NCBI RefSeq assembly: GCF_001461695.1
Contig: NZ_AUTC01000035.1
Span: 148,734 to 212,733 of the forward strand
Direction of reading: 5' to 3'
Length of the DNA stretch: 64,000 nt
Source of the DNA: Sinorhizobium fredii USDA 205
Lineage (GTDB): Bacteria > Pseudomonadota > Alphaproteobacteria > Rhizobiales > Rhizobiaceae
The position numbers and the translations under genes are program-made. Under the pieces are notes generated by a model. The model was not told where the DNA came from, searched no databases, and saw nothing but the letters and a program-made list of their open reading frames with translations. The first letter of the stretch is position 1, and the number at the start of each line of letters is the position of its first letter. Shown one piece after another: positions 63,566-64,000 of this stretch.

Positions 63566-63760
63566 GGGGGCCCTGTCGCGCGTGCATGCCGCGGCGTGAT
63601 TAGACGACGGTTCCTGTGCCACTGCACTGCGCCACAGCAGCAAGCAACTTTGAGGGCAAATCAGATAGGCGATAGGCGGCGCCAACGTTGAAACGCTGGC
63701 GCCGCGTAGAGACGGTCTATCTACCGATCGGTGGATCGGGATGATCACCCGCGGTGCGTG

Positions 63761-64000
63761 TTATCTGGCCCCGCCCGTCTTGGAACCGCTTTGCGACTGT
63801 CCGGCGCCCGGACCGCCTTTCGAAACGCCCTTGCCATGGCCGCTGCCGGGATTTGTCGGATCCCGTCCGTTGCCCCAACCATTGTTGCCGCGATCCTTGT
63901 CACCGTTGCCGTTTCCGTCGCCGTTATCGTGGCCGCCACCGTTATCGTGGCCGCCGCCGCCGTTATCGTGGCCGCCGCCGCCGTTATCGTGGCCGCCGCC
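63761..64000 (-). CDS. C-terminal end of a Gly-rich HDNGGGG-repeat protein (partial)
   Basis: The visible 79 C-terminal residues, read from the window edge, start GGGHDNGGGGHDNGGGGHDN and continue through a degenerating DGNGNGDKDRGNN to a Gly/Ser/Lys-rich tail GVSKGGPGAGQSQSGSKTGGAR. The repeat unit is 21 bp. The protein extends past base 64000, so its start and any domain are unseen. Low-complexity repeats with His and Asp could bind metal or be cell-surface exposed; this is inference. Confidence -1.
   Translation of the reverse strand, partial: GGGHDNGGGGHDNGGGGHDNGGGHDNGDGNGNGDKDRGNNGWGNGRDPTNPGSGHGKGVSKGGPGAGQSQSGSKTGGAR

Noticed and set aside
63745..63939. A 64-codon minus-strand open frame rich in Ala and Thr
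   Set aside because: It is the alternative frame of the Gly-rich HDNGGGG repeat protein, whose frame runs on to the window edge and has the better codon pattern.

Overview
The window looks like a GC-rich chromosomal segment from a Sinorhizobium/Ensifer-type alpha-proteobacterium. This rests on gene content recognised from memory: 'Pseudomonas denitrificans'-type aerobic cob genes, the rhizobial very-long-chain-fatty-acid lipid A cluster (acpXL to lpxXL), fixNOQP/fixGHIS with FNR/FixK boxes, FnrN, a rhizobial-type znuABC-zur locus, DUF982 and RIME-like palindromic repeats. I saw no rRNA, tRNA, CRISPR array, phage or transposase gene.

Layout. (1) 41-4928: cobN and cobO, ending the B12 corrin-ring and cobalt-insertion steps. 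(2) 5000-6632: two membrane proteins on the minus strand. (3) 7056-11749: cobE-cobA-cobB-cobC-cobD, mostly with overlapping or abutting ends. (4) 11784-12524: fnrN on the minus strand, with a perfect FNR box upstream. (5) 12867-18507: acpXL-fabZXL-fabF2XL-fabF1XL-adh2XL-lpxXL, which makes and attaches the C28-type acyl chain of lipid A; fabF1XL carries an apparent 1-nt frameshift. (6) 18835-29550: PAS protein, hemerythrin-like protein, ccoNOQP, two small soluble proteins, ccoGHIS. This is the cbb3 oxidase and its assembly machinery, with FNR boxes in front of both operons. (7) 29727-35783: gnd, a VWA-like DUF1194 protein, a YdeI-like protein, an unknown protein and an adenylate cyclase-TPR protein. 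(8) 35818-47644: a LacI regulator and a sugar ABC transporter with beta-mannosidase, TIM-barrel isomerase, Gfo/Idh oxidoreductase and aldo/keto reductase. (9) 47941-53031: a TRAP transporter and a GH43 glycosidase. (10) 53160-58927: RcnB-like protein, znuA divergent from znuCB-zur, phytochelatin-synthase-like protease, gamma-carbonic anhydrase and FAH-family hydrolase. (11) 59112-64000: small proteins, dusA, a cold-shock gene, a J-domain protein and the end of a Gly-rich repeat protein.

The strongest oddities are: two RIME-like inverted-repeat elements lying in frame inside cobN, which is therefore about 135 residues longer than I remember for the family; the fabF1XL frameshift; a catalytically degenerate ketosynthase partner (FabF2XL); FNR boxes placed between divergent genes, including fnrN/acpXL and hemerythrin/ccoN; a 28-codon membrane ORF between the two cco operons; a beta-mannoside locus that pairs a classical glycosidase with Gfo/Idh plus TIM-barrel enzymes; His-rich tails on both ZnuA and ZnuC; and a heptapeptide-repeat protein leaving the window. 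No wholly new multi-gene system is proven by the sequence alone. Gene symbols and family lengths come from memory and were not checked against a database.
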